A stretch of 64,000 nucleotides of DNA, from positions 1 to 64,000 of the forward strand of contig NZ_SUMC01000017.1 in the NCBI RefSeq assembly GCF_005047355.1. Reading direction: 5' to 3'. The notes beneath the pieces are model-generated. The model saw only the letters and a list, made by a program, of their open reading frames with translations, did no database searches and had not been told where the DNA came from. Shown here in pieces: positions 16,581 through 25,800 of the stretch; position 1 is the stretch's first letter; every line of letters begins with the position of its first letter. The stretch comes from Actinacidiphila oryziradicis. Lineage in GTDB: Bacteria > Actinomycetota > Actinomycetes > Streptomycetales > Streptomycetaceae. The translations under genes were made by a program, and so were the position numbers.

Positions 16581-18767
16581 GTGGTCACTTTCGCACAGGC
16601 GCAGGAGCGCGCCGAACGGTGGATCAATGGTGACGTTCCGGCGTACGAGGCTCGTGAAGTGCGGGTCCGCGAGTTCGAACTCGGCTTCGTGGCCTGGTCC
16701 GAGCCGCGCGAGGGCGTACCCTCCGCAGGCAGCGACGACGCCCGGATCCGGCTTGTCATCGCCCGCGACAGCGGCGAGGCATCGCTGTGGCCCGGACTCC
16801 CCGTGGGCGAGGTCATCCGCCGCTATGAGGAGGAATACGGCGCCCATCTCGCGGACGCGGTCCCCGGGCCGCCCCAGCGGATCGATCTGGAGGCCACGTC
16901 GTTCCTGCTGAGCCCCCCGCAATGGCTCCAGGACGCCGCCGACAAGATGGGCATCCCCGACCGCCGTCGCTCCGGCTCCTTTCAGGGGGCCGATTCCGGC
17001 GAAACGGTTGTCCTGGGTGGCGGTCCGGCGGCTGCTACGGATGCCGGCCGGGCGACGGGTGGCGGTGGCGGCGCGGGTGTCCCGGGCCCGGGGTCCGCAG
17101 CGCACCGCCCGTCCGTTTCCAGTGCTTCCGGCGCTTCTGGCGCTTCGGCCAGTGGGTCCACCTCGGAACGTACGCCGCCGCCGGTATCGGCCACACCGTG
17201 GACCAACGCGAACAGCGCCGACGACGCCGAGTCGGTCGCGCCGCCTGCCACGGTCTTCGCGCCCCCGACGGCCGACCCCGATCAGCGGCCCCATGTCCCC
17301 CCCTTCCCGGGCGCCCCGCTTCCCCCGCCGTCCGGCCCCGCCGTTCCACTGCCCCCGCCGGCCGCCCTCGCGGCCCCGGCCATGGGTGGTCCGGGTGTGC
17401 CGCCTCCGCCTCCGCCGCCTCCGCCGACGGCGGTCCCGGGTGCGAGTGGTTACGGCTACCCGGCTGCGCGGAGTGCACCGGCTGCGCCTCCGCCGCCCCC
17501 TGCCGCCCCGGGGTACGGATACCCGGGTGCGCCGCCGGGCCGTCCCCCCGGCGCCGGGGACATCGCGGCGGCGCCGACGGCGAAGGCCGGGCGCGGGACC
17601 GTGCCGCCGCCTCCTCCGCCGCCGAGGGCGCCCGGTGGGGTGCCCGGTGGGGTGCCCGGGGGCGGCTACGTCCCGACGCGGGTTGCCCCGGCAGTGGACC
17701 TCAACGCCACACCCGCCCCCGCACCGCCGGTGCCCGGCGCACCCGCCGGAGGGTACGTGCCCCCGCCACCGCCCGCCGGGGTGCCGACGGTGGGCCCCGG
17801 CTATATGGCCGTGCTGCGGTACCGCGCGGCGGACGGCTCGGAGCAGCAGATCATCCGGCGCTCGGCGCCGGGCACCCCGCACCCGGAGTGGCAGATCCTG
17901 CATGAGCTGCGGGCGCTCGGCGTGCCGCCGCAGCAGGTGCTGGAGCTGCACACCGAGCTGGAGTCGTGCGAGCTGCCCGGCGGCTACTGCGCCCGTATGG
18001 TCCGCGAGACGTGGCCGCAGGTGCGGGTCAGCCACACCGCCCCGTACGGGAAGGACCACGCGGGCCGTCGGCACGGCGTGCAGCATCTGCTGACGCACCA
18101 GGGCGAGCTGCACCAGGTGGCCGGTGGCCCGGCCCGTCCGCAGCCGCAGCGGGTGCCGATGCCGGACCCGAACCAGGTGCAGCGGGCGCCGTTCATCCCC
18201 ATCGAGGGGATCGGGCACGAGCTGGTGCAGGCGTTCGGACCGCAGGGAATCTTCCGGTTCGACCAGCGGGCGGCGGCCCGCCAGGGGGTGCCGGACATCG
18301 TCGCGCAGACGCTGACCTGGGTCGGCCTGCCGGTGGACTTCGGCCCGTTCTTCTGGGCCCAGGCCCAGCCGGGCCGCCCGGTGCCCACACTGGCCGAGCT
18401 GGCGGCGGAGCGCCGGGTCCGGCCGGCTCCGGACGCGGGCTCCTACCTGGTCATGGGCAGTGACTTCGGCCGCCAGATGTGTGTCCAGTACGGTACGGCG
18501 CACGTCGTCGCCGTACCGCTGGAAGCCGCCCCCGGCGGGGAGTCGAGCGTGCCGCAGTTCGTGAATTCGAGCCTGCCGGAGTTCGCGCGGTGCCTGGCGC
18601 TGCTGGGGCGGATGTGGCGGCTCCGACTCGGGCTGACGCCCGATCAGGCGGGTCGCTGGACGGTTGACTTCCAGGCCCAGCTGGCCGCCCTCGACCCGGC
18701 GGCGATCGCCTCGCCGGAGCACTGGTGGGCGGTGCTGATCGAGCAGATGTGGGACGGCCTGCTCTAG
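16581..18767 (+). CDS. Imm35-like / Pro-rich linker / toxin-type deaminase / SUKH-4 fusion protein
   Basis: The 728-residue protein is modular. Residues 1-90 match the YrhB/Imm35 immunity domain (REFELGFVAW, RIRLVIARDSGEASLWPGLP, VIRRYEEEYG). Residues 130-400 are a low-complexity linker with poly-Pro runs and GYGYP motifs. Residues 405-520 resemble a toxin deaminase with H434-P-E436 and C463-x6-C470 (ESCELPGGYC) as likely zinc site. Residues 531-715 fit SUKH-4 (FRFDQRAAARQGVP, DFGPFFWAQ, FVNSSLPEFARCL). GTG 16581 follows GGAGGGA by 11 bases, 8 bp after the upstream stop. No signal peptide or membrane segment is seen. Immunity modules flank a deaminase in one chain, so an intracellular defence or regulatory role is inferred. 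Confidence 0.8.
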   Translation: MVTFAQAQERAERWINGDVPAYEAREVRVREFELGFVAWSEPREGVPSAGSDDARIRLVIARDSGEASLWPGLPVGEVIRRYEEEYGAHLADAVPGPPQRIDLEATSFLLSPPQWLQDAADKMGIPDRRRSGSFQGADSGETVVLGGGPAAATDAGRATGGGGGAGVPGPGSAAHRPSVSSASGASGASASGSTSERTPPPVSATPWTNANSADDAESVAPPATVFAPPTADPDQRPHVPPFPGAPLPPPSGPAVPLPPPAALAAPAMGGPGVPPPPPPPPPTAVPGASGYGYPAARSAPAAPPPPPAAPGYGYPGAPPGRPPGAGDIAAAPTAKAGRGTVPPPPPPPRAPGGVPGGVPGGGYVPTRVAPAVDLNATPAPAPPVPGAPAGGYVPPPPPAGVPTVGPGYMAVLRYRAADGSEQQIIRRSAPGTPHPEWQILHELRALGVPPQQVLELHTELESCELPGGYCARMVRETWPQVRVSHTAPYGKDHAGRRHGVQHLLTHQGELHQVAGGPARPQPQRVPMPDPNQVQRAPFIPIEGIGHELVQAFGPQGIFRFDQRAAARQGVPDIVAQTLTWVGLPVDFGPFFWAQAQPGRPVPTLAELAAERRVRPAPDAGSYLVMGSDFGRQMCVQYGTAHVVAVPLEAAPGGESSVPQFVNSSLPEFARCLALLGRMWRLRLGLTPDQAGRWTVDFQAQLAALDPAAIASPEHWWAVLIEQMWDGLL

Positions 18768-18801
18768 GGCCCGTCCGCCGTAGCGGCCGGACGGGCCCTA
18801 G
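18764..18801 (+). terminator. terminator after the toxin/immunity operon
   Basis: A 14-bp perfect stem, CTAGGGCCCGTCCG at 18764-18777 with its complement at 18788-18801, begins inside the stop codon. Its right arm resembles the GGCCGGACAGGCCCT element seen at about 20009 and 61301. Confidence 0.8.
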
Positions 18802-18853
18802 CAGGGATCCGTCAGGTCCGGCCCTGCGGGAAACCCGCGGGAACAGCCGCAAG

Positions 18854-18891
18854 AGAGGCGCGCTCCGTCAGAAACGGCGGGGCGTGCCTCT
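18854..18891 (+). terminator. second hairpin before the DivIVA-like gene
   Basis: AGAGGCGCGC pairs with GCGTGCCTCT across an internal loop and is followed by TTTCGTGTGT. It probably backs up the first terminator. Confidence 0.5.
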
Positions 18892-18970
18892 TTCGTGTGT
18901 CGGTACGTGGACATTTCGTGCAAATATACAAAAGTGGTTGCTGTATGGCGAGGGATGAAAGGGGCCTTCC

Positions 18971-19894
18971 ATGACCAGCACCGCATCACCCTACGGCTTC
19001 AGCGCCGCCCGGGTCCGGGGCTACCACCCCGAGCAGGTCGACCGCTTTCTGGAGGAGCTCTCCGAGGACCGCGACGCGGCCTGGGAGCGCGCCGCCCGGC
19101 TCACCGTCCTCGCCAATGACATGGAGGCCGAATGCGCCGCCCTCCGAGCCCAGGTCGAAGCCCTCGGCCCGCCCTCCTACGCAGCCCTCAGCGCCGGTGC
19201 GCAAGAACTCCTCCGCCTCGCCGAGACCGAGGCCGCGGCCGTACGGGAACGCGCCTCGGTCGAGGCGCGCAATGCCCGCGCCGCCGCCGAGACCGCCCGC
19301 CAGGCCCTCCTCGACCAGGCCCACGCCGCTGCCCAGGCCCGCCGCGCCGCCATCGAGGAGCACGAACGCCGCGTCCTCGACGGAGCCGGCGCCCACGTCG
19401 CCGAGCTGCGCCGCGAGGCCGAGCGCGAGGCCGCCGCCACCCTGGACGAGGCCCAACAGGTGCTCAACGCCGTCAGGGAGGATGCCACCCGCACCCTCAA
19501 CGGGCTGAGCGATGAGCGCCGTGAGCAGCTCGAAACCCTGGAGCACGACCTCGCCGAACGTGCCGCCGGCCTCGAAAGCCGCATCTCCGAACTCGCCGCC
19601 TACGCCGAGGCACAGCTCCGCGAGGCCTCCCAGGTGCTCCACGCGGAAGAGGACGCCGCCCGCCGCCGCCAGGACGCCGCAGAGGCCGAAGCCGCCGAGC
19701 TTCTCGCCCAGGCCCGGGTCCGTGAGGACCGGATCCGCCGGCAGGCCGAGCGTTCGCTCCGCGAACAAGAGGTCCGCCAGGACGAGATCCGCGCGCACCT
19801 CACCCACATCCGCGAATCCCTCGCCACCCTCTCCGGCCGGGACCCCCGGGACAGACCGGACGCCCCGGAAGCCCCGGACACCCCGGACGCCTGA
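18971..19894 (+). CDS. DivIVA/FilP-like coiled-coil protein
   Basis: The 307-residue protein starts with a DivIVA-like segment (YGFSAARVRGYHPEQVDRFLEEL) and continues as an almost unbroken Ala/Glu/Arg coiled coil from about residue 45 to 285, ending in an Asp/Pro-rich tail. Proteins of this build are often annotated as cellulose-binding protein in streptomycetes and act as cytoskeletal or polar-growth scaffolds in the cytoplasm. Which of these this one is cannot be told. AAAGGGG upstream of ATG 18971 supports the start. It appears monocistronic, with an A/T-rich promoter region at 18910-18950. Confidence 0.8.
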   Translation: MTSTASPYGFSAARVRGYHPEQVDRFLEELSEDRDAAWERAARLTVLANDMEAECAALRAQVEALGPPSYAALSAGAQELLRLAETEAAAVRERASVEARNARAAAETARQALLDQAHAAAQARRAAIEEHERRVLDGAGAHVAELRREAEREAAATLDEAQQVLNAVREDATRTLNGLSDERREQLETLEHDLAERAAGLESRISELAAYAEAQLREASQVLHAEEDAARRRQDAAEAEAAELLAQARVREDRIRRQAERSLREQEVRQDEIRAHLTHIRESLATLSGRDPRDRPDAPEAPDTPDA

Positions 19895-20021
19895 GCGGGC
19901 GTTTGCGTCTGGCGGCCGCAAGGCGGAGGAGGGAGGCGACGCGGAGCGTCGTCGACTGACGACAACGCCGCGAGCGCTGGTGCCAGGGCACGCGACGCCG
20001 CGGAGATCGGCCGGACAGGCC

Positions 20022-21515
20022 CTAGCCCTCGTCCCCCTCCGCGAGGACGGGAAAGCGGCGCGGCATGACAAAGACCAGCACCAGCACCGCCACCCCCGCC
20101 GCCAGCACGGCCCCCACATACACATGATTGACGGCCGCCCCGACGGCCCTCCGCACCGCTTCCGACGCACCGTTGAGCCCACGCAGCCCGGCGACACCCC
20201 CGGGCGTACCGGAAAGCGCCGCATTGGCGACGGCGCCGAAAACGGCAGCGCCCACGCTCTGCCCGACCTGCCGGCAGAACAGGATGGACGAAGTCGCCGT
20301 ACCACGTTCGGCCCACCGCACAGTCGACTGCACCCCGACGATCAGCGGCAGCTGGAACAGCCCCAGGGCGCCGCCGAGCAGCAGCATGACCAGCGCCGGC
20401 TGCCACGCCGGGCCGCCGTTGGGCAGCAACGTAAGGGCCAAAAGGATCGCGGTACCGGCGGTGATGCCGATGAGCGCGGTGTCGCGGAACCCGATCCGCA
20501 TATAGACGCGGTTGCTGAAGGCGGCCGACATCGGCCAGCTCAGCGACATGACGGACAGGACGAAGCCGGCCTGGACGGGACCGAGGCCGAGCACGGTCTG
20601 CCCGTATATCGGCATGAAGACGGTCGGCGCGATGATCACCACCCCGAGCGCGCCCAGCGCCAGATTCACCGAGGCGATGACGCGCCGCCGCCACACCCAC
20701 CCGGGGATGATCGGCTCGGCCGCGTGCCGTTCGATCCATACGGTGACGACCGCACCGGCCGCACCCGCGCCGAACAGAATCAGCGACTGCCAGGACAGCC
20801 AGCCCCAGGCCACCCCGCCCTGGACGAGGGCGAAGAGCACCACCCCGCCCGACACGAAAAGCCCGAGCGCGCCGGGCCAGTCGACACTGCGCCGGGTCTG
20901 TGTACCGGCGGAGGACCCCGATTCGCGCAGGTGGCGGACTATGAGCAGCAGCGCCATCAAGCCGATCGGCACATTGACCAGAAAGATCCACCGCCAGTCG
21001 GCGTACTCGGCGAGAAGGCCGCCCGCCAGTGGCCCGGCGATGGCCGAGACCGCCCACACGGTGGAGATGGCGGCCTGTATCTTCGCCCGTTCCCTCAGCG
21101 CGTACAGGTCCGCCGCGACCGTTTGCACCGTGCCCTGGATCGCGCCGCCGCCCAGGCCCTGGATGACGCGGAAGGCGATGAGGCTCGCCATGTCCCACGC
21201 CCCGGCGCACAGCAGCGAGCCGAGCAGAAAGAGCGCGATACCGGAGATGAGCACCGGCTTGCGGCCGAACATGTCGGCGAGCTTGCCGTACACCGGCAGA
21301 GTCACCGTGACCGCCAGCAGATAGCCGGAGAAGAGCCACGAGAAGACCGAGAAGCCGCCGAGATCGCCGACGATCTGCGGGACGACGGTCGAGATGATCG
21401 TGGAGTCCATCGCCGCGAGCGCCATCGCGAGCATCAGCGCGGCGACCACCGGCCCGCGCCCCCGAGGAGGGGAGGCGCCCGTTCCGGCCAGTACGGCCTG
21501 CTGATGCTGCGGCAT
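20022..21515 (-). CDS. MFS transporter, DHA2 family (14 membrane segments)
   Basis: The 497-residue integral membrane drug:proton antiporter has an acidic residue in helix 1 within the family motif (MALAAMDSTIISTVVPQIVGD), the loop 2-3 motif GKLADMFGRKPVL, and about 14 hydrophobic segments. It likely exports drugs or metabolites. ATG 21515 has GGGAGGG 9 bases upstream, and the open frame to 21599 precedes the promoter-like palindrome at 21554. The substrate cannot be inferred. No regulator gene is adjacent. Confidence 0.9.
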   Translation of the reverse strand: MPQHQQAVLAGTGASPPRGRGPVVAALMLAMALAAMDSTIISTVVPQIVGDLGGFSVFSWLFSGYLLAVTVTLPVYGKLADMFGRKPVLISGIALFLLGSLLCAGAWDMASLIAFRVIQGLGGGAIQGTVQTVAADLYALRERAKIQAAISTVWAVSAIAGPLAGGLLAEYADWRWIFLVNVPIGLMALLLIVRHLRESGSSAGTQTRRSVDWPGALGLFVSGGVVLFALVQGGVAWGWLSWQSLILFGAGAAGAVVTVWIERHAAEPIIPGWVWRRRVIASVNLALGALGVVIIAPTVFMPIYGQTVLGLGPVQAGFVLSVMSLSWPMSAAFSNRVYMRIGFRDTALIGITAGTAILLALTLLPNGGPAWQPALVMLLLGGALGLFQLPLIVGVQSTVRWAERGTATSSILFCRQVGQSVGAAVFGAVANAALSGTPGGVAGLRGLNGASEAVRRAVGAAVNHVYVGAVLAAGVAVLVLVFVMPRRFPVLAEGDEG

Positions 21516-21553
21516 TGGGTGTGCCCTCCCATGGTATGTGTATGCCACACCCT

Positions 21554-21570
21554 TCCAGGTGGAACCTGGA
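21554..21570. promoter_or_regulatory. candidate operator of the MFS gene
   Basis: TCCAGGT-GGA-ACCTGGA is a 7-bp inverted repeat with 3-bp spacer, 39 bp upstream of the MFS start. Its form recalls operators of MerR-type activators lying between -35 and -10; no MerR gene is near. Confidence 0.45.
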
Positions 21571-21726
21571 GTCCGGTAGTGGGTTTCCGCGCCGGCCACG
21601 TTGCGTGCCGGTCGTCCGGGCTTGAGTCTCCCGCCACTGGAAGCCGCACACTCGGCTCCGAACCGCGAATCCGGACCGCGAGGTCGGGGTCAGGTCGGGC
21701 CGGGCCAGGTCCGCCGAAAGTCGCAG

Positions 21727-21738
21727 TCCCCTAGGGGA
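21727..21738. promoter_or_regulatory. perfect palindrome in the ABC exporter promoter region
   Basis: TCCCCTAGGGGA is a perfect 12-bp palindrome about 185 bp upstream of the ABC transporter start. Related CCCCC/GGGG blocks follow at 21788-21842. It may be a regulator site; its identity is unknown. Confidence 0.35.
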
Positions 21739-21922
21739 TCCGGCGTGCTTTCTCCTACCCCCGATTCGTTCCGGCGAAGGAGGTGCGGCCCCCCGGGGCT
21801 CCCTAGAGTTCTGGTGGGGCTAGCCCCCCTGGGGATACGGGGCTTCGCACCATCGCCCCACCCCCCACCGCAGCGACAAGCTGATGACGCACGCAACGCT
21901 CATGAAAATCCGGGAGAAAACA

Positions 21923-22741
21923 GTGACAACGGCAGTAACCATTCCCAAGTCCGGGGGCAGCGGAGGAAGTACGGCTGTTGCCGCCAGCGGCCGCCAGGTC
22001 ACCAAGGCGTACGGTGCCGGGGAGACCCGCGTCGTCGCGCTCGACGCCGTCGATGTCGACATCGCCGGTGGCCGCTTCACCGCCATCATGGGCCCCTCCG
22101 GGTCCGGCAAGTCCACCCTGATGCACTGCCTGGCCGGACTCGACACCGTCACCAGCGGGCAGATCTGGGTCGGCGGCACCGAGATCACCAAGCTGAAGGA
22201 CAAGAAGCTCACCCAACTGCGCCGGGATCACATCGGGTTCATATTCCAGGCGTTCAATCTCCTGCCGACACTCAATGCGGCGGAAAACATCACGCTGCCC
22301 ATGGACATCGCCGGCCGCAAGCCCGACCGGGAGTGGCTGGACAAGGTCATCGGGACCGTCGGCCTCGCCGACCGGCTCAAGCACCGCCCCAACCAGCTCT
22401 CCGGCGGCCAGCAGCAACGCGTCGCCGTCGCCCGCGCGCTCGCCGCACGCCCCGACATCATCTTCGGCGACGAGCCCACCGGAAACCTCGACTCCCGGGC
22501 GGGCGCCGAAGTCCTCGGCTTCCTGCGCAAGTCCGTGGACGAACTCGGCCAGACGATCGTCATGGTCACCCATGACCCGGTCGCGGCCTCGTACGCCGAC
22601 CGCGTCCTCTACCTGGCCGACGGCCGGATCGTTGACGAGATGACCAGCCCCACCGCAGACACCGTCCTTGAGCGCATGCTGAATCTTTCTGGGGGAACCC
22701 CCCAGGCCCCCGCCTTCGACGCGCGCGGGAGGACGTCATGA
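21923..22741 (+). CDS. ABC transporter ATP-binding protein (MacB/LolD type)
   Basis: The 272-residue ATPase has Walker A GPSGSGKST, Q-loop FQAFNLLP, signature LSGGQQQRVAVARAL, Walker B IIFGDEPTGNLD and an H-loop in MVTHDP. It pairs with the FtsX-like permease encoded next, overlapping by four bases (ATGA at 22738). GTG 21923 is chosen because GGGAG lies 6 bases upstream; the ATG at 21884 is less well placed. MacB-type pairs in Gram-positive bacteria usually expel peptides or lipids or sense envelope stress. Confidence 0.93.
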   Translation: MTTAVTIPKSGGSGGSTAVAASGRQVTKAYGAGETRVVALDAVDVDIAGGRFTAIMGPSGSGKSTLMHCLAGLDTVTSGQIWVGGTEITKLKDKKLTQLRRDHIGFIFQAFNLLPTLNAAENITLPMDIAGRKPDREWLDKVIGTVGLADRLKHRPNQLSGGQQQRVAVARALAARPDIIFGDEPTGNLDSRAGAEVLGFLRKSVDELGQTIVMVTHDPVAASYADRVLYLADGRIVDEMTSPTADTVLERMLNLSGGTPQAPAFDARGRTS

Positions 22742-25317
22742 CCGTCCTCAAAACCTCGATGCGCAACTTCTTCGCGCACAAGGGCCGTATGGCGCTCTCC
22801 GCCATCGCCGTGCTGCTGTCCGTCGGGTTCGTCTGCGGCACCCTCGTCTTCACCGACACCATGACGGCGACCTTCGACAAGCTCTTCGCCGCCACGGCCG
22901 CCGACGTCACCGTCAGCCCCAAGGGCGCCCCCAGCGGCGCCGACCAGCAGACGACCACCAAGGCCGTCACCCTGCCCGCCTCCGTCGTGGGCGAGCTGAA
23001 GAAGGTCAACGGCGTCAAATCCGCCATCGGCAAGGCCGACAGCCAGTCCCTCACCGTCGTCACCGCCGCCAACAAGAACCTCAGCCCCACCTCCGGCGCC
23101 CCCACCATCGGCACCAACTGGGACCCGACCGAGCTGCGGTCCGTGGCACTCACCTCCGGCCACGCCCCGCGCGGCCCCACCGAGCTGATGGTCGACTCCG
23201 ACACCGCCGACAAGCACCACCTCAAGATCGGCGACGAACTGCGGGTCATCGCGGTCCCCGGCGACTTCAAGGCGAAGATCACCGGCATCACCACCTTCAA
23301 GACCACCAACCCCGGCGCGGCCGTCTTCTACTTCGACACCGCGACCGCCCAGACCAAGCTCCTCGGCTCGGCCAACGTCTTCTCGAAAATCATGCTCACC
23401 GCCGACAAGGGCGTCAGCAACGACCAGCTGAAGAAGGCCGTCGCCGCAGACCTCGGCACCGGCACCGGCTACAAGATTCAGACGAAGGCCGAGTCCACCG
23501 CCGACAACAAGAACGGCATCGACTCCTTCCTCGGCGTCATCAAAACCGCGATGCTCGGCTTCGCCGGAATCGCCGTCCTCGTCGGCATCTTCCTCATCGT
23601 CAACACCTTCTCCATGCTCGTCGCGCAACGCACCCGGGAAATCGGCCTCATGCGCGCCCTCGGCGCCAGCCGCGGCCAGGTCAACCGGTCCGTGCTCGTC
23701 GAGGCACTGTTCCTCGGCATCATCGGCTCCCTGCTGGGGATCGGCGGCGGCGTCGGCCTCGCCATCGGCCTGATGAAGTTCATGGGCAGCACCGGCATGA
23801 AGCTCGACACCTCCGAACTCACCATCAAGGCCACCACCCCCGTCATCGGCCTGGCCATCGGCGTCATCGTCACCGTCCTCGCCGCCTACCTGCCCGCTCG
23901 CCGGGCCGGCAAGGTCTCCCCCATGGCCGCCCTCCGCGACGCCGGCACCCCCGCCGACGGCCGCGCCGGCAAGATCCGCGCCGCCATCGGCATCCTGCTC
24001 ACGGGGATAGGCGCCGCCGCCCTCGTCGGCGCGAGCCAGGCCACCAAGACCTCGACCGGCGCGAGCCTCCTCGGCCTCGGTGTCGTCCTGTCGCTGCTCG
24101 GCTTCGTCGTCGTCGGCCCGCTGCTCGCCGGGGTCGTCGTACGGGTCATCAGCGCCGGCCTCCTCCGCGTCTTCGGCCCCGTCGGGCGCCTCGCCGAGCG
24201 CAACGCCCTCCGCAACCCCCGTCGTACCGGTGCCACCGCAGCCGCCCTGATGATCGGCCTCGCCCTGGTCGCGGGCCTGTCAGTGGTCGGGTCCTCCATG
24301 GTCGCCAGCGCGAGCGACCAGCTCGACAAGTCAGTCGGCGCCGACTTCATCATCGAGCCCTCCGGCGGCCAGCCCGTCACCCCCGAGATCGCCAAGGCGG
24401 TGAAATCCGCCTCCTACCTGGCCCACGTCACCGAGAACAAGTTCCTCGACGTCAAGCTCACCGCCCCGGACGGCTCGACGGAGAACACGTCGATCACCGC
24501 CGCCAACCCCACGTACGCCCAGGACCTCCAGGTCAAGACCATCGCCGGCAAGCTGCCCGACGCCTACAACCCCGGCGCCATGTCGGTCGGCGAGGGCTAC
24601 GCCACCAAGAACCACATCAAGCTCGGTGACCAACTCACCGTCGCCTTCAAGGGCGGCACCACCGCCAAACTCACCATCAACGCCATCACCTCGAAGGACA
24701 CCGTCTTCGACCAGGGCGCCATGTACACCAACATCACGACGGCGGCTCGCTACGTCCCCGCCGACAAGATGCCAATGAACTACATGATGTTCGCCGCCGC
24801 CAAGAGCGGACAGCAGGACGCCGCGTACCAGTCCCTTAAACAGCAGCTCAGCCGCTTCCCCCAGATCACGGTCCGCAACCAGGCCGATTACAAGCAGGTC
24901 CTCAAGGACCAGATCGGCCAGCTGCTGAACCTGATCTACGGCCTCCTGGCGCTCGCCATCATCGTCGCCATCCTCGGCGTCGTGAACACCCTCGCCCTCT
25001 CGGTCGTCGAACGCACCCGCGAGATCGGCCTCATGCGCGCCATTGGGATGTCCCGCCGCCAACTGCGCCGCATGATCCGCCTCGAATCCATCGTCATCGC
25101 ACTGTTCGGTGCGGTGCTGGGATTGGGGCTCGGCATGGGCTGGGGCGCGACCGCCCAGAAGCTGCTGGCCCTGCAAGGTCTCGGGGTGCTGGAGATCCCC
25201 TGGTCGACGATCGTGACCGTGTTCATCGGCTCCGCCTTTGTGGGGCTCGCCGCGGCCCTCTTCCCGGCCTTCCGGGCGGGGCGGCTGAATGTGCTGAACG
25301 CGATCGCTACGGAGTAG
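22738..25317 (+). CDS. ABC transporter permease, duplicated FtsX/MacB domains
   Basis: The 859-residue membrane protein has an N-terminal anchor helix, a MacB-type extracellular domain (about 45-255), three FtsX helices (about 265-405, containing QRTREIGLMRALGASRGQ), then a repeat of the same plan: helices at about 420-540, a second extracellular domain, and a C-terminal FtsX region (RTREIGLMRAIGMSRRQ). This ten-helix layout is common in actinobacteria. Start and preceding stop overlap, so the two subunits are co-translated. The substrate is unknown. Confidence 0.92.
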   Translation: MTVLKTSMRNFFAHKGRMALSAIAVLLSVGFVCGTLVFTDTMTATFDKLFAATAADVTVSPKGAPSGADQQTTTKAVTLPASVVGELKKVNGVKSAIGKADSQSLTVVTAANKNLSPTSGAPTIGTNWDPTELRSVALTSGHAPRGPTELMVDSDTADKHHLKIGDELRVIAVPGDFKAKITGITTFKTTNPGAAVFYFDTATAQTKLLGSANVFSKIMLTADKGVSNDQLKKAVAADLGTGTGYKIQTKAESTADNKNGIDSFLGVIKTAMLGFAGIAVLVGIFLIVNTFSMLVAQRTREIGLMRALGASRGQVNRSVLVEALFLGIIGSLLGIGGGVGLAIGLMKFMGSTGMKLDTSELTIKATTPVIGLAIGVIVTVLAAYLPARRAGKVSPMAALRDAGTPADGRAGKIRAAIGILLTGIGAAALVGASQATKTSTGASLLGLGVVLSLLGFVVVGPLLAGVVVRVISAGLLRVFGPVGRLAERNALRNPRRTGATAAALMIGLALVAGLSVVGSSMVASASDQLDKSVGADFIIEPSGGQPVTPEIAKAVKSASYLAHVTENKFLDVKLTAPDGSTENTSITAANPTYAQDLQVKTIAGKLPDAYNPGAMSVGEGYATKNHIKLGDQLTVAFKGGTTAKLTINAITSKDTVFDQGAMYTNITTAARYVPADKMPMNYMMFAAAKSGQQDAAYQSLKQQLSRFPQITVRNQADYKQVLKDQIGQLLNLIYGLLALAIIVAILGVVNTLALSVVERTREIGLMRAIGMSRRQLRRMIRLESIVIALFGAVLGLGLGMGWGATAQKLLALQGLGVLEIPWSTIVTVFIGSAFVGLAAALFPAFRAGRLNVLNAIATE

Positions 25318-25354
25318 CTAACGCGGCGGCGGGGGGTTGGCCCCGGCCTCAGCC

Positions 25355-25624
25355 TCAGGACGCCTGGGTCGACTTTATGAAGTCGGCCCAGGCGTTCGGC
25401 GTGAAGGTGAGTATGGGGCTGCCATCCGGGTCCTTGGAGTCGCGGACGTGGACGGCGGTGGTGGGGGTCGCGGCGACGCAGGACTCGCCCTCGTTGTTGC
25501 TGTAACTGCTCCTCGCCCAGGCGGATGGACTGCCTGCGTTCGATTGTTCGCGGAGCGTGACGTATGGCGCACTCGTTGTGCGGACCCGGACCCGGGTTGC
25601 CGGGCAACCGTTTCTAGGCGGCGG
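25355..25624 (-). pseudogene. DUF397 gene remnant without start codon
   Basis: The minus-strand frame ending TGA at 25355 encodes a clear DUF397 domain: SAWARSSYSNNEGESCV, then VHVRDSKDPDGSPILTFTP, then AWADFIKS. The frame is open back to a TAG at 25625-25627 but holds no ATG, GTG or TTG. DUF397 genes normally follow an XRE regulator gene, which is absent. The likeliest reading is a 5'-truncated or frameshifted relic; an unusual start codon is the alternative. Confidence 0.65.
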
Positions 25625-25800
25625 CTACCGTCCGTACGCGGAACTACCCGCACCGTACTCGATCGTGTAATCACCTCATTCCCACGTCCTTCGGCGGCGG
25701 CTGTCGGTGCGGCGAAGTACGCTGGGACACCCCGGCCCGTTCGACGTGTCGGGCGGTTCGCGTTGTTCGGTCATGTCACGCCGGCCACGGGCCCGCACGA

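Noticed and set aside
16308..18722. 804-codon minus-strand Arg-rich frame
   Set aside because: Antisense to the Imm35-deaminase-SUKH-4 gene.
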